A DNA stretch of 64,000 nt, taken from NCBI RefSeq assembly GCF_009709615.1, contig NZ_WJYA01000007.1, positions 164,338 through 228,337 on the forward strand, read 5' to 3'. This document shows, piece by piece, positions 8,877 to 17,864 of the stretch. How positions within the stretch are numbered: the first letter of the stretch is position 1; each line of letters opens with the position of its first letter. The notes under the pieces are model-generated. The model made no database searches. It saw nothing but the letters and a program-made list of their open reading frames with translations, and was not told the origin of the DNA. Both the position numbers and the translations under genes were made by a program. The DNA is from Winogradskyella ouciana. Lineage in GTDB: Bacteria > Bacteroidota > Bacteroidia > Flavobacteriales > Flavobacteriaceae.

Positions 8877-10118
8877 TTATCGATTTTTTAAAGCCGTTAG
8901 CTCAGCAATCTTACAAATTACCTCTACGGCCTTTTGCATACTTTCTACTGGTACATACTCATAACGTCCATGAAAATTATGGCCACCAGCAAAAATATTA
9001 GGGCAAGGTAAACCCATATAAGACAACTGCGAACCATCTGTTCCTCCACGTATAGGTTTAATAAGTGGTGTAATGCCTAAGGATTTCATGGCTTCCTCGG
9101 CAATATCTACGATATGTTTTACAGGTTCAACCTTTTCTTTCATATTGTAATATTGATCTTTGATTTCTATCTCAAAGATTTCAGCTTCAAACTTTGTATT
9201 AAGGTCTAAAACAATTTTATCCATCAGCGCTTTACGAGCTTCAAATTTATCTTTATCGTGATCTCTTATAATGTACTTTAGGTGAGTTTCTTCAACTTTA
9301 CCTTCTATACTATATAAGTGGAAAAAGCCTTCATAGCCTTCGGTATGTTCTGGTGTTTCTAGTCTTGGGAGTGTATTGATAAATTCGGTAGCATAGTACA
9401 TTGAATTCACCATCTTACCCTTGGCATAACCAGGATGTACAATTTTGCCCTTTACTTTTATGTTGGCCTCAGCGGCATTAAAGTTTTCATATTCCAACTC
9501 GCCAACTTGGCTGCCATCCATGGTATAAGCCCAATCGGCTCCAAACTTTTCGACATCAAACTTATGGGCACCTCTACCAATTTCTTCATCTGGTGTAAAA
9601 CCCACTTTTATGTCACCGTGTTTAATGTCAGGATTGTTAATGAGATATTCCATCGCTGAAACGATTTCTGCGATTCCGGCTTTATCATCCGCACCTAAGA
9701 GCGTGGTACCATCTGTAACGATTAATGTTTGCCCAACATAGAGTAATAAGTCCTCAAAATAACTAGGCGATAGAATGATGTTTTTTTCAGCATTAAGTGC
9801 AATATCATTGCCATCGTAATTTTCAATAACTCTAGGTTTTACATTTTTTCCTGTAAAATCAGGAGAGGTGTCAAAATGAGATATAAAACCAATAGTTGGT
9901 ACATCATAATCTACATTACTAGGTAAAGTGGCCATGATGTAAGCGTTATTGTCTATGGAAACATCTTTCATGCCTATGGCAATCAGTTCTTTAGTCAGTT
10001 TATGAGCTAAGTCCCATTGTTTTTCGGTACTTGGAGTAGTCTTTGAATTTGGGTCGGATTCAGTATCTATGGTAACATAGCTAATAAAACGATCTATAAT
10101 ATGCTGTTTCTCTATCAT
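8877..10118 (-). CDS. pepT: peptidase T (tripeptide aminopeptidase)
   Basis: 413 residues, the normal length for PepT, a cytoplasmic M20B dizinc exopeptidase that releases the N-terminal residue of tripeptides. Metal ligands and catalytic residues sit in the expected motifs: [10 protein letters not shown] (His and Asp near 81-83), [12 protein letters not shown] (Asp near 144), TPDEEIGRG (Glu pair near 178-179), [12 protein letters not shown] (Asp near 201), and [13 protein letters not shown] (His near 380). The [11 protein letters not shown] loop is also typical. It is transcribed alone from a recognisable promoter at 10135-10165. Confidence 0.95.
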   Translation of the reverse strand: MIEKQHIIDRFISYVTIDTESDPNSKTTPSTEKQWDLAHKLTKELIAIGMKDVSIDNNAYIMATLPSNVDYDVPTIGFISHFDTSPDFTGKNVKPRVIENYDGNDIALNAEKNIILSPSYFEDLLLYVGQTLIVTDGTTLLGADDKAGIAEIVSAMEYLINNPDIKHGDIKVGFTPDEEIGRGAHKFDVEKFGADWAYTMDGSQVGELEYENFNAAEANIKVKGKIVHPGYAKGKMVNSMYYATEFINTLPRLETPEHTEGYEGFFHLYSIEGKVEETHLKYIIRDHDKDKFEARKALMDKIVLDLNTKFEAEIFEIEIKDQYYNMKEKVEPVKHIVDIAEEAMKSLGITPLIKPIRGGTDGSQLSYMGLPCPNIFAGGHNFHGRYEYVPVESMQKAVEVICKIAELTALKNR

Positions 10119-10134
10119 TATGTTGGATTGTTTT

Positions 10135-10165
10135 CAAAAATAATCAACGGTAGGTTAAGGCACAA
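10135..10165 (-). promoter_or_regulatory. promoter of pepT
   Basis: On the minus strand, TTG at 10163-10165, a 20-bp spacer and TATTTTTG at 10135-10142 match the Bacteroidota primary-sigma promoter (TTG-N19-21-TAnnTTTG). Transcription would start near 10129, about ten bases upstream of the pepT ATG. Confidence 0.65.
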
Positions 10166-10204
10166 GTCTGGGATATGTTTCTTTTAATTTGATGGGAATT
10201 GCCT

Positions 10205-10212
10205 TATTTTTG
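10205..10212 (+). promoter_or_regulatory. probable -7 element of pyrD promoter
   Basis: TATTTTTG followed by CAC fits the TAnnTTTG -7 consensus and lies 18 bp before the pyrD ATG at 10231. No TTG sits at the proper distance upstream, so only the -7 half is supported. Confidence 0.45.
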
Positions 10213-10230
10213 CACAGCAAATTTTCTTTC

Positions 10231-11253
10231 ATGTATAAAGCAATAATCCGACCAATTCTCTTCTGTTTCGACCCAGAAAAAGTTCACCATTTCACATTTT
10301 CCTTAATACGAAATATCTCAAAAATTCCTGGTGTAAAGGGTCTTTTTAAAAAGATGTATTTACTTAACGATAAAGCCTTAGAGCGTGAGTTATTTGGATT
10401 AAAATTTAAAAACCCAGTGGGTTTAGCTGCTGGTTTTGATAAGGATGCTAAACTTTATAATGAACTCGCCAATTTTGGATTCGGATTTATTGAAATAGGA
10501 ACCTTAACACCAAAACCACAAAGTGGTAATCCCAAAAAGCGATTATTTAGGTTAAAGGAAGATTCGGCGATTATCAATAGAATGGGATTTAACAATGGTG
10601 GAGTACAAGAAGCGGTTGAACGTTTGAAGAAGAACAAAGGCGTGTTGATTGGTGGTAATATTGGGAAAAACAAAGTAACACCAAACGAAAATGCAGTTGA
10701 TGATTATGAGATTTGTTTTAATGCTCTTTTTGATTATGTAGATTACTTTGTCGTAAATGTAAGCTCCCCAAATACACCAAACTTAAGGGAGTTACAAGAT
10801 AAAGAGCCTTTAACTCAACTTTTAAAAGCTTTACAGGTTCTAAACTTTAAGAAGCCTAATTCAAAACCTATTCTATTAAAAATTGCTCCAGATTTAACTG
10901 ACGACCAACTTTTAGATATCATAGACATTGTTAAGACTACTAAGATTGATGGAGTCATTTCTACGAATACTACAATTTCTAGAACAGGTTTAAAAAGCAA
11001 TAATAAAGTAGAGGTTGGTGGATTAAGTGGTAAGCCATTAACTCAACGTTCTACTGAAGTCATTAGGTTTTTAGCTGAAAAAAGTAATAAAGCATTCCCA
11101 ATCATTGGAGTAGGAGGTATTCACTCAGCAGAAGACGCTTTAGAAAAACTTGAAGCTGGTGCCGATTTAGTCCAATTATACACAGGCTTTATCTATGAAG
11201 GCCCTCGACTTGTAAAAGAAATTAATAAGGCAATACTAAAAAAGGCACAGTAA
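10231..11253 (+). CDS. pyrD: quinone-dependent dihydroorotate dehydrogenase (class 2)
   Basis: 340 residues. It oxidises dihydroorotate to orotate in pyrimidine synthesis and passes electrons to the quinone pool at the inner membrane. The N-terminal helix ([20 protein letters not shown]) is the membrane-association segment that marks class 2. FMN and substrate motifs follow: [59 protein letters not shown] (catalytic Ser), [10 protein letters not shown] and [12 protein letters not shown] start it at 10231 rather than at the TTG (10189) or ATG (10192) upstream, because family members begin at this MYK and the -7 box at 10205-10212 would otherwise lie inside the gene. Confidence 0.94.
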   Translation: MYKAIIRPILFCFDPEKVHHFTFSLIRNISKIPGVKGLFKKMYLLNDKALERELFGLKFKNPVGLAAGFDKDAKLYNELANFGFGFIEIGTLTPKPQSGNPKKRLFRLKEDSAIINRMGFNNGGVQEAVERLKKNKGVLIGGNIGKNKVTPNENAVDDYEICFNALFDYVDYFVVNVSSPNTPNLRELQDKEPLTQLLKALQVLNFKKPNSKPILLKIAPDLTDDQLLDIIDIVKTTKIDGVISTNTTISRTGLKSNNKVEVGGLSGKPLTQRSTEVIRFLAEKSNKAFPIIGVGGIHSAEDALEKLEAGADLVQLYTGFIYEGPRLVKEINKAILKKAQ

Positions 11254-11268
11254 AAACTGCGCCTTTTT
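11238..11268 (+). terminator. pyrD terminator
   Basis: The stem GGC-CAG / CTG-GCC with one mismatch is flanked by A and T runs and overlaps the pyrD stop codon. It ends in five T residues. The A-rich left arm could also make it work for the convergent protease gene. Confidence 0.7.
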
Positions 11269-11288
11269 AATATTTAGATTCTTAAACA

Positions 11289-13022
11289 TTAGTTTTTTAT
11301 AAACGATAATGTTTGGCTAGAGTTATCTTTTTTCAATTTTATAAAATACATTCCGTTAGTTAGACTCTCAACGTTAATATTAAGGTCTCTTTCGGATGCA
11401 ATAAATGACTGCTTTATAACTTGTCCTAAAGTATTATAGATACTGTAAGCATCGGGTAAAGTATTGGTTTTAATTGCTATGCTGCTTGATGAAGGATTTG
11501 GAAAAATAGAAATACTTTCAGTACTAAACTCATCAACGCTTAGTGTTCCGTTGAAAAAATTATCTGCTTTACCAAAGCTAAAATCACCACCAGTTGCTAA
11601 TACGACATTATTTTCGTCTAACAGCTCATAAAATCCATTGCCAGAGAAACAGCAAATACCATCTCCGTAACTATCACTTATAATAAAACTGTAGCACTCA
11701 TTGGTATTAATAGAAAACACTTCAGACTTGGTTGTGAAATCGTCAACACCTTCTTCGTAAGGACCACCAGAATATAATACATTATCGCTACTATCTAAAA
11801 ATTGCCAAGAGGTCTCTGCAGGCCAATCATCTAATGTAAGATTCATAGTAATTGTAGATGTGCTAATTGATGGTGCACCAACTTCAATATATTGAGGTTT
11901 TACTTTATTAAGGATGTTTGTTCCATTTGAGACCGTTAACGCTACATCATAATCTCCAAAATTGGTGTAGGTGTGAGTTACGTTTTGAGTTGTATAATCA
12001 ATGATGTTATCTCCATCAACATCCCAAGACCAAGAGGTTGCACCAACACTGCTATCTGTGAAATTAACCGTAAAATTGTCTAAACAGCTTTCAGTTTCGT
12101 CTGCTATAAAATCTGCACTAAAGTTAGGACAGGCAAGGTTATTTCTAGAGACTTGGTATATAGCATTTATTCTGGCGTATTGTTGCGCTGAAAATAGAGT
12201 TCTACAAACCTTACGAGAGTAAGACATTACATTCAATGGATCAGCTTGGTAATATTCTCCATTGCCATCTTGCGCGAAATCGAAAAATTCGCAAGCCGCA
12301 TTCACATTATTGTTGCCTAGTTTAGGATCTGCTGGTGTGTCACAAATTAAATCGCCTGTGGTCTCACAGTTAGAACCATCAACTAATTCTTCGGTAGAAT
12401 TATATACATTACTATTGCCATGGGTATGTCGTAGTCCAAAGAAGTGCCCCATTTCATGTGATAATGTACTGCCATTAGTGGTACAGCTATTTGCCATTAA
12501 GATAGTCTCTGGTCCTCCTGGATAATAAGCATAACCACATAAACCACCACCAGAACTACTACTTACAATAGAGTTTGCAAAATAAATATTTATAACACCG
12601 TTAACATTGTTGCCACTAGTTAAAGCATCTTCTTCAAATGTTTCAAAGTCGTAATAAGTATCATTATTTATATAATTAATCCCTTCGCATAGAAAAAATT
12701 CTAAACCTGCATTAGCATAGAATGTATTCATTATAGCCATAGCATCATCTAACTCAGTAGGTGTTAAACCACCAAATCCTGCAGTAGTTCTAATGATATG
12801 GGCTTTTACAGGAACAGAAGTCATAACTGTAGATGATCTGGAGTTGAGTTGCTCTTGCATAAATTGCTCTTCTAGCACTTTAACTTGTTCCTTAATGGAA
12901 TTATAATAATTTTCAGCTTCTTGGGAATATTGGAATCCACATTCATCTGATTGTGCTGTGGTAGATGAGGTAAAACAAAAAACAAGAGTAAATGCGAGTA
13001 GCAGTTGTGTAAATTTAATCAT
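11289..13022 (-). CDS. secreted M43-family zinc metalloprotease with PKD and T9SS sorting domains
   Basis: 577 residues starting at MIKFTQLLLAFTLVF, a signal peptide ending near TAQ. I chose the ATG at 13022 over an upstream in-frame start because it gives a normal signal peptide. The zinc motif HEMGHFFGLRH is at about 189-199, with a downstream Met-turn region (NVMSYSRKVC), as in pappalysin/cytophagalysin M43 proteases. A PKD-like domain follows near 315-385 (ATSWSWDVDGDN, VTHTYTNFGDYDVALTV), then a region with paired Cys. The C-terminus is a type A T9SS sorting domain (SIFPNPSSS...GMYFIKLKKD). It is a probable extracellular or cell-surface protease. It is monocistronic and converges on pyrD. 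Confidence 0.9.
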   Translation of the reverse strand: MIKFTQLLLAFTLVFCFTSSTTAQSDECGFQYSQEAENYYNSIKEQVKVLEEQFMQEQLNSRSSTVMTSVPVKAHIIRTTAGFGGLTPTELDDAMAIMNTFYANAGLEFFLCEGINYINNDTYYDFETFEEDALTSGNNVNGVINIYFANSIVSSSSGGGLCGYAYYPGGPETILMANSCTTNGSTLSHEMGHFFGLRHTHGNSNVYNSTEELVDGSNCETTGDLICDTPADPKLGNNNVNAACEFFDFAQDGNGEYYQADPLNVMSYSRKVCRTLFSAQQYARINAIYQVSRNNLACPNFSADFIADETESCLDNFTVNFTDSSVGATSWSWDVDGDNIIDYTTQNVTHTYTNFGDYDVALTVSNGTNILNKVKPQYIEVGAPSISTSTITMNLTLDDWPAETSWQFLDSSDNVLYSGGPYEEGVDDFTTKSEVFSINTNECYSFIISDSYGDGICCFSGNGFYELLDENNVVLATGGDFSFGKADNFFNGTLSVDEFSTESISIFPNPSSSSIAIKTNTLPDAYSIYNTLGQVIKQSFIASERDLNINVESLTNGMYFIKLKKDNSSQTLSFIKN

Positions 13023-13276
13023 AGCGTTTATTAGGTTAATGGGAAAAAAGTGCACTAAAATATAAATTTTAGTAAACTTTTGTATGATTTAACCGATGAA
13101 TAGGGAATTAAACCTTGTAATTGAGAATCAGCTTTTTACTTTCGGTAATATCTAGAGGTACTGACAAACCTTTCCCTATAAATACCATTCTTAATGAGTC
13201 TAATAACTTAGTCATTTTGAATTTTAAGCTTTACGGCATGTATCAATTTTACTTATTTTAGTGCAAATTTTAACCC

Positions 13277-13894
13277 TTGGACTACAACATACTTTTTTCC
13301 TTTGCTTTGGCGACCTCGGCATTAGCAATCTCGCCAGGACCAGACAATATTTATGTCTTGGTGCAAAGTATTACCAACGGAAAGTCTCATGGACTTGCTA
13401 CTGTAAGTGGTCTAATTACAGGTTGTATAGTGCATACTACACTTTTGGCTTTTGGTGTTTCGGCGATTATTAAAGCAAATGAAGATTTATTTTTCGCAAT
13501 TAAGGTATTGGGAGCTCTATATCTTCTATACTTGGCCTATAAAGTACATAAGTCTAGCTCACAATTGGATTTGGATGCCAATACCGTGCCTAAAAAGAGC
13601 CTTAAAGGTTTATTTATTCAGGGTTTTTTTATGAATGTACTTAATCCAAAAGTCACTATTTTTTTTCTAGCTTTTTTCCCAGGATTTCTATTCTCTGAAA
13701 GTATGAGTACTGTGATTCAGTTCTATATTCTGGGAGGTATTTTTATGTTGGTGTCTTTTATTATTTTTTCCTCAATTGCTTTGCTTGCAGGACAGATAAA
13801 AAAGTATATAACAAAACATAGAAACTCAGGTTTGGTTTTAAAATGGCTTCAGATTGTTGTGTTTATTGGGATTGCAATTTTCATTTTATTGTAG
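13277..13894 (+). CDS. LysE/RhtB-family amino-acid exporter
   Basis: A 205-residue inner-membrane protein with about six hydrophobic segments and the signature SPGPDNIYVLVQSITNGKSHG near the N-terminus, followed by the FFMNVLNPKVTIFFLAF stretch conserved in LysE/RhtB transporters. The family exports amino acids or derivatives, but the substrate cannot be told here. The reading frame opens with TTG at 13277 after an in-frame TAA at 13271. No ATG or GTG is available before the conserved SPGPDN motif, so a TTG start is the only reasonable choice. HMG-CoA lyase follows 37 bp later. Confidence 0.88.
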   Translation: MDYNILFSFALATSALAISPGPDNIYVLVQSITNGKSHGLATVSGLITGCIVHTTLLAFGVSAIIKANEDLFFAIKVLGALYLLYLAYKVHKSSSQLDLDANTVPKKSLKGLFIQGFFMNVLNPKVTIFFLAFFPGFLFSESMSTVIQFYILGGIFMLVSFIIFSSIALLAGQIKKYITKHRNSGLVLKWLQIVVFIGIAIFILL

Positions 13895-13918
13895 GATTTA
13901 AAAACGTATTTTATCCCT

Positions 13919-13926
13919 TATATTTG
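13919..13926 (+). promoter_or_regulatory. -7 element just upstream of the HMG-CoA lyase ATG
   Basis: TATATTTG matches the -7 consensus and ends only 5 bp before the ATG at 13932. A transcript from this box would start at or next to the start codon. No TTG lies 19-21 bp upstream. Confidence 0.5.
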
Positions 13927-13931
13927 AACCA

Positions 13932-14795
13932 ATGAATAAAGCGGTAAAACTCATAGAATGTCCAAGAGATGCTATGCAAGGCATTAAGGAATTTATTCCA
14001 ACGGAAAAGAAAATACAGTACATTCAATCGTTGCTTCGTGTGGGCTTTGACACCATAGATTTTGGAAGTTTTGTATCACCTAAAGCGATTCCGCAAATGG
14101 TCGATACCGCTGAGGTGTTATCTCAGTTAGATTTAAGCACTACTAAAAGTAAGTTACTTGCCATAATTGCTAATGTTAGAGGTGCTAACGACGCGTCTCA
14201 ACATTCTGAAATTAGCTATCTAGGGTTTCCGTTTTCTATTTCAGAGAACTTTCAAATGCGTAATACGCATAAAACTATTGCCCAATCCGTAGTTACACTT
14301 TCCGAGATTTTAGAGATTGCAGACAAAGCCAATAAGCAAGTTGTGGTGTACATTTCTATGGGTTTTGGTAATCCTTATGGAGATCCTTGGAATGTTGATA
14401 TAGTAGGTGAGTGGACTGAGCGTTTGGCAAAAATGGGTGTGAACATTCTATCATTGAGTGATACTATAGGTAGTTCTGATCCAGAGATTATTGATTATCT
14501 CTTTTCTAATTTAATTCCTAAATATCCAAAAATTGAATTTGGTGCTCATCTCCATACCACACCAACCACCTGGTTCGAAAAAATTGATGCAGCCTATAAA
14601 GCAGGTTGCAGACGTTTTGATGGTGCCATACAAGGATTTGGTGGTTGTCCTATGGCAAAAGACGATCTAACTGGTAATATGCCAACTGAGAAAATGTTGT
14701 CTTACTTTACCCAAAAAAAGGCTCATGATTTAAATGCCATGAGTTTTGAAAGTGCTTATAACGAGGCTACTAAGATTTTTACTCAGTACCACTGA
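13932..14795 (+). CDS. hydroxymethylglutaryl-CoA lyase
   Basis: 287 residues. It cleaves HMG-CoA to acetoacetate and acetyl-CoA, the last step of leucine breakdown. Family motifs are intact: IECPRDAMQG near residue 8 (catalytic Arg-Asp), FGSFVSPKAIPQM, GAHLHTTPTTW (metal-binding His-x-His), and the signature GFGGCPMAKDDLTGNMPTE with the catalytic Cys. Related DRE-TIM enzymes (isopropylmalate or homocitrate synthases) are longer and lack GFGGCP. The start follows a -7 promoter element directly. Confidence 0.93.
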   Translation: MNKAVKLIECPRDAMQGIKEFIPTEKKIQYIQSLLRVGFDTIDFGSFVSPKAIPQMVDTAEVLSQLDLSTTKSKLLAIIANVRGANDASQHSEISYLGFPFSISENFQMRNTHKTIAQSVVTLSEILEIADKANKQVVVYISMGFGNPYGDPWNVDIVGEWTERLAKMGVNILSLSDTIGSSDPEIIDYLFSNLIPKYPKIEFGAHLHTTPTTWFEKIDAAYKAGCRRFDGAIQGFGGCPMAKDDLTGNMPTEKMLSYFTQKKAHDLNAMSFESAYNEATKIFTQYH

Positions 14796-14988
14796 TTTTT
14801 AACCTATTTTACTGCAATCTAGAGTTGTTTCAACACGCAAACAATCACCTTAAACGATTATGTTTTTCTATGTCAATGGTTTGCGCTAAGATTGATATGT
14901 AAATTCATGCTGTTTTTATTTTGTAACTCTTGGATTGAATTGAGTAAACAAAAGAATTACGGCAGAATTTTATATTTAAATCCAATCA

Positions 14989-15330
14989 ATGAAACTGAGA
15001 AAAACAATAGGGATTCTTTTTATCATTTCGCAAATTGTGTTGATTATATACGCCAAGTTTGTCCCAGAGCGGTTTTTCTGTTGGGCACCTTTTGATGAAC
15101 ATACCTATTTAGATATTGATGTAGAGGTAAATGGTGAATTTCTGACCAAAAAGGAAATAGCAAAAAGGTATCGCTATAAATCCAAAGGCTGGGAACCTAG
15201 AAGCATCAACAATGTCTTTAGCATAATTAGGCAATACGAATCTACATACGGAAAAGAGGATAATGCCTCTGTAAAAGTTAAATACGCAACCAATGGCAAC
15301 GAGGAACGGATATGGTATTTCAATCAATAA
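14989..15330 (+). CDS. small membrane-anchored protein of the HTTM/ATP-grasp cluster
   Basis: 113 residues with no family I recognise. Residues 7-23 are one hydrophobic helix (IGILFIISQIVLIIYAK), either an anchor or an uncleaved signal. The rest is a polar domain (LDIDVEVNGEFLTKKEIAKRY; KVKYATNGNEERIWYFNQ). Its last 19 bp overlap the start of the HTTM-like gene, so the two are probably made together. A TATATTTA box about 18 bp upstream of the ATG could be its -7 promoter element. Confidence 0.7.
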   Translation: MKLRKTIGILFIISQIVLIIYAKFVPERFFCWAPFDEHTYLDIDVEVNGEFLTKKEIAKRYRYKSKGWEPRSINNVFSIIRQYESTYGKEDNASVKVKYATNGNEERIWYFNQ

Positions 15331-16442
15331 AACATATAATCCGTAGCCCATATTTTCCACTAAATTTTAATGTAGAAAATATGCAGCCCAATATATTGCT
15401 AATGTGCAAGCTATTGTTTCTGTTGCTTGTTGTTCATGGATTTTTAGGCTATATAAGCGATCCTTTTTTGCCTTTTTTGAGGCCTTTAGATACTGTGTTA
15501 AATTATCCGGATATTTTTAAAATTTCAATAAAAAGCCTTTTTCTAATTTCGGGTTTGTTGTTACTTTTTAACCTACAGCCACGAACAATGTCCATTATCT
15601 TAGGCAGTACATTAATTGTTATGCTAATGGCTTCTAAACCAATGTTTAGAAATCATCTGTTTATATGTGGTTGTGCATTTTTATTGGCAGGTCTAACCCA
15701 AAAGAAGGAGTTGCCATGGCTATTATATTTACAATTAAGTTTAGTGTATTTTGGAGCTGCAACAAATAAGATTTTTGAACCTGATTGGTGGAGTGGACAG
15801 TTTATGCATAATTGGTTGGTGAACTCCCAAGAAAATCAGTTTTACTTATCAGTATCAGCATTAATGCCAGAGATGTTGTTTGCCAAGATTTTGTCGTGGA
15901 GTTCCATGCTCATAGAGTTTAGCATAGCAATTCTTTTATTGTTTAGGAAAAAACATTTGTTAGCGGTTTGGATGATTATTTTGTTCCATGCAGTATTGTA
16001 TACGATGACACTTTTTAGGTTCGGTCATTTTTTTGAGGATATTGTCATCATACTCCTCATATTCCTAATCTGGCCTAAATTTAAATCTGAGGTTTATATC
16101 AACAGAAATGTACGCCCATTCTTCAGACCTCTTGTAGGATTATATTTTTTGAATAGCGATATTGAATATGAGCAGAATCAAGTAAATACTGACCCTTATT
16201 GGCTAAAAGTAAAATCAGGCAACAGAGTTTTATTTGATAGAGGCGCGTTGATTTTCTTGCTAAAATTCACACCAAACTTTTATCTGTCACTGTTTCTTTT
16301 TGATCAATTGATAAGATTTGTATTCAACGGAACAATAATGCATGGTATACAAATTTCTTTGATGTGGTTTTGTATTCTTTTCTTTTTGCCTATAAATTTT
16401 GGGAGTAAAAGTGCTAAAAAAGTAGTTTTAGATGCTAGTTAG
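15312..16442 (+). CDS. HTTM-like polytopic membrane protein
   Basis: 376 residues with about eight hydrophobic helices. The segment YFGAATNKIFEPDWWSGQFM, with a following LSWSSMLIEFSIAILLLFRK, resembles the core of HTTM (vitamin-K gamma-carboxylase-like) proteins, including the gene at 21921, where the matching stretch reads YVYAGLAKINSDWLFKAQ. The catalytic relevance is unknown. I keep the ATG at 15312 because it overlaps the upstream stop region; ATG 15381 is an alternative that removes 23 residues. The 3' end overlaps the ATP-grasp gene by 11 bp, so the three genes form one translationally linked unit. Confidence 0.7.
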   Translation: MVFQSIKHIIRSPYFPLNFNVENMQPNILLMCKLLFLLLVVHGFLGYISDPFLPFLRPLDTVLNYPDIFKISIKSLFLISGLLLLFNLQPRTMSIILGSTLIVMLMASKPMFRNHLFICGCAFLLAGLTQKKELPWLLYLQLSLVYFGAATNKIFEPDWWSGQFMHNWLVNSQENQFYLSVSALMPEMLFAKILSWSSMLIEFSIAILLLFRKKHLLAVWMIILFHAVLYTMTLFRFGHFFEDIVIILLIFLIWPKFKSEVYINRNVRPFFRPLVGLYFLNSDIEYEQNQVNTDPYWLKVKSGNRVLFDRGALIFLLKFTPNFYLSLFLFDQLIRFVFNGTIMHGIQISLMWFCILFFLPINFGSKSAKKVVLDAS

Positions 16443-17583
16443 CTCAAAGAAAAAAAACATATCGGTTTTAATTCCAGATGGTGAAAGTCATCTCTTACTC
16501 TACATTGTTAACTGTTTGTCTCAAGAAAAGGATATCGATATCTATGTGATGTCTAGCAATAAACATAACCCAATGCGATATTCTCGTTACATAAAGGGGT
16601 TTTCATATTATGTACAAACCCATTCTGATTTAGACTGGATAGAGCATATAAATACTGAAGTAGAAAAGCATAATATTGATGTGATTATGCCAATTTTTGA
16701 AACGCGAATAAAAACACTTATTCAACTACAATCAAAAATTAAAGAGCAAGATAAAATAGGGCTCTTGCCTTCTCTGACTGATTACAAGACTGCGTTTAAC
16801 AAAAACCAACTGACTAAACATTTAAAAGGCAACAAATTACCTTTTGCAAAAAGTGTTACTGTTACAGCGATTGAAGATTTGGAGAAAATAGAAAATCTAG
16901 ATTTTCCTGTGATAATAAAACCAATTGAAGGTTTTGGTGGAGGTCAAGGCATTTTTAAATTTGATACTATAAGAGACTTAAAAAAACATTTTAATAAGGC
17001 AGAATTTAAATATGAAAATATAATACAGGAGTATATTGAAGGTTACGATATAGATTGTAGTGTGTTGTGCAGAAATGGTGAGATTTTAGCACATACAATC
17101 CAAAAAGGAAATATGATGGGCGCCAACCAATTTTCACCTCAGTTTGGTTTAGAGTTTCTATATGAGGAAGAACTTTATAAGGTCATTAAAAAATTAATGA
17201 AATCACTTAATTGGAGTGGAGTAGCCCATATAGATATGCGATATGATAATCATACCAATCAATTTAAAGCAATAGAGGTCAATACACGATTTTGGGTGTC
17301 AGTTGAAGCATCGTTGCTTGCAGGTGTCAACTTCCCTTATTTATATTGCCTATCAAGTTTAGGACAAGAGTTCAATAAACCAGAATATGAGTGTGTGAAA
17401 TATCTAAGTTTAAAGGGGTTAATAAAGAAAATCAAGCAAGAAAAATTATTTGTTTTCAATATAAAATTTATGAGAAACAACACAGCATTGAAATTTATTT
17501 TTACGGATCCTATACCTACTGCATATAAGTTTATCTGGAGAACCAAAAATATACTTATCTCTCGCTTTAGAAAATTATTTTAA
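16432..17583 (+). CDS. ATP-grasp ligase, carboxylate-amine ligase type
   Basis: 383 residues. It has an N-terminal Rossmann-like PreATP domain (ISVLIPDGESHLLLYIVNCL), then the ATP-grasp core: FPVIIKPIEGFGGGQGIFKF (nucleotide-binding Lys and Gly-rich loop), IIQEYIEGYDIDCSVLCRNG, and SGVAHIDMRYDN followed by FKAIEVNTRFWVS (Mg2+-binding Glu and Asn). It probably joins a carboxylate to an amine at the cost of ATP, like the enzymes that build amino-acid conjugates or peptide-like compounds. The substrate is unknown. It is the last gene of the trio starting at 14989, and the HTTM-like gene overlaps it by 11 bp. Confidence 0.85.
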   Translation: MLVSSKKKNISVLIPDGESHLLLYIVNCLSQEKDIDIYVMSSNKHNPMRYSRYIKGFSYYVQTHSDLDWIEHINTEVEKHNIDVIMPIFETRIKTLIQLQSKIKEQDKIGLLPSLTDYKTAFNKNQLTKHLKGNKLPFAKSVTVTAIEDLEKIENLDFPVIIKPIEGFGGGQGIFKFDTIRDLKKHFNKAEFKYENIIQEYIEGYDIDCSVLCRNGEILAHTIQKGNMMGANQFSPQFGLEFLYEEELYKVIKKLMKSLNWSGVAHIDMRYDNHTNQFKAIEVNTRFWVSVEASLLAGVNFPYLYCLSSLGQEFNKPEYECVKYLSLKGLIKKIKQEKLFVFNIKFMRNNTALKFIFTDPIPTAYKFIWRTKNILISRFRKLF

Positions 17584-17776
17584 TCTATTTATTTACCTTC
17601 ATGTAATGAAATACTAATGTTAAATTGCTCATTTCAAAAGAGATAGTTTATACTAGAATTTACTGTTGTTAGATTAACTATCTGATAACTAGTTATTAAT
17701 ACAATTTTGTATTATTTAAGCTTTTATCTGTGTTAATGAAATATTTAAAAGAGTTAAATATTTAATTTCCATATTG

Positions 17777-17784
17777 TATATTTG
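17777..17784 (+). promoter_or_regulatory. -7 promoter element upstream of the first DUF4856 gene
   Basis: TATATTTG fits the -7 consensus and lies 80 bp before the ATG at 17865. No well-placed TTG is seen upstream. The 280-bp region from 17584 holds no gene that I can support. Confidence 0.4.
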
Positions 17785-17864
17785 TTTCAAGTGTCATAAG
17801 TTGAAAACCTAACTTTTCAGTCTTAGACATCACCCTATAGTAAGTAATTTTAATCCCTATAAAA

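Noticed and set aside
10189..10230. N-terminal extension of pyrD
   Set aside because: Homologues begin at MYK (10231), and the extension overlaps a -7 promoter element.
14892..15095. 67-codon frame overlapping the start of the 113-residue gene
   Set aside because: It lacks domain features, overlaps the better-supported frame at 14989, and spans that gene's likely promoter.
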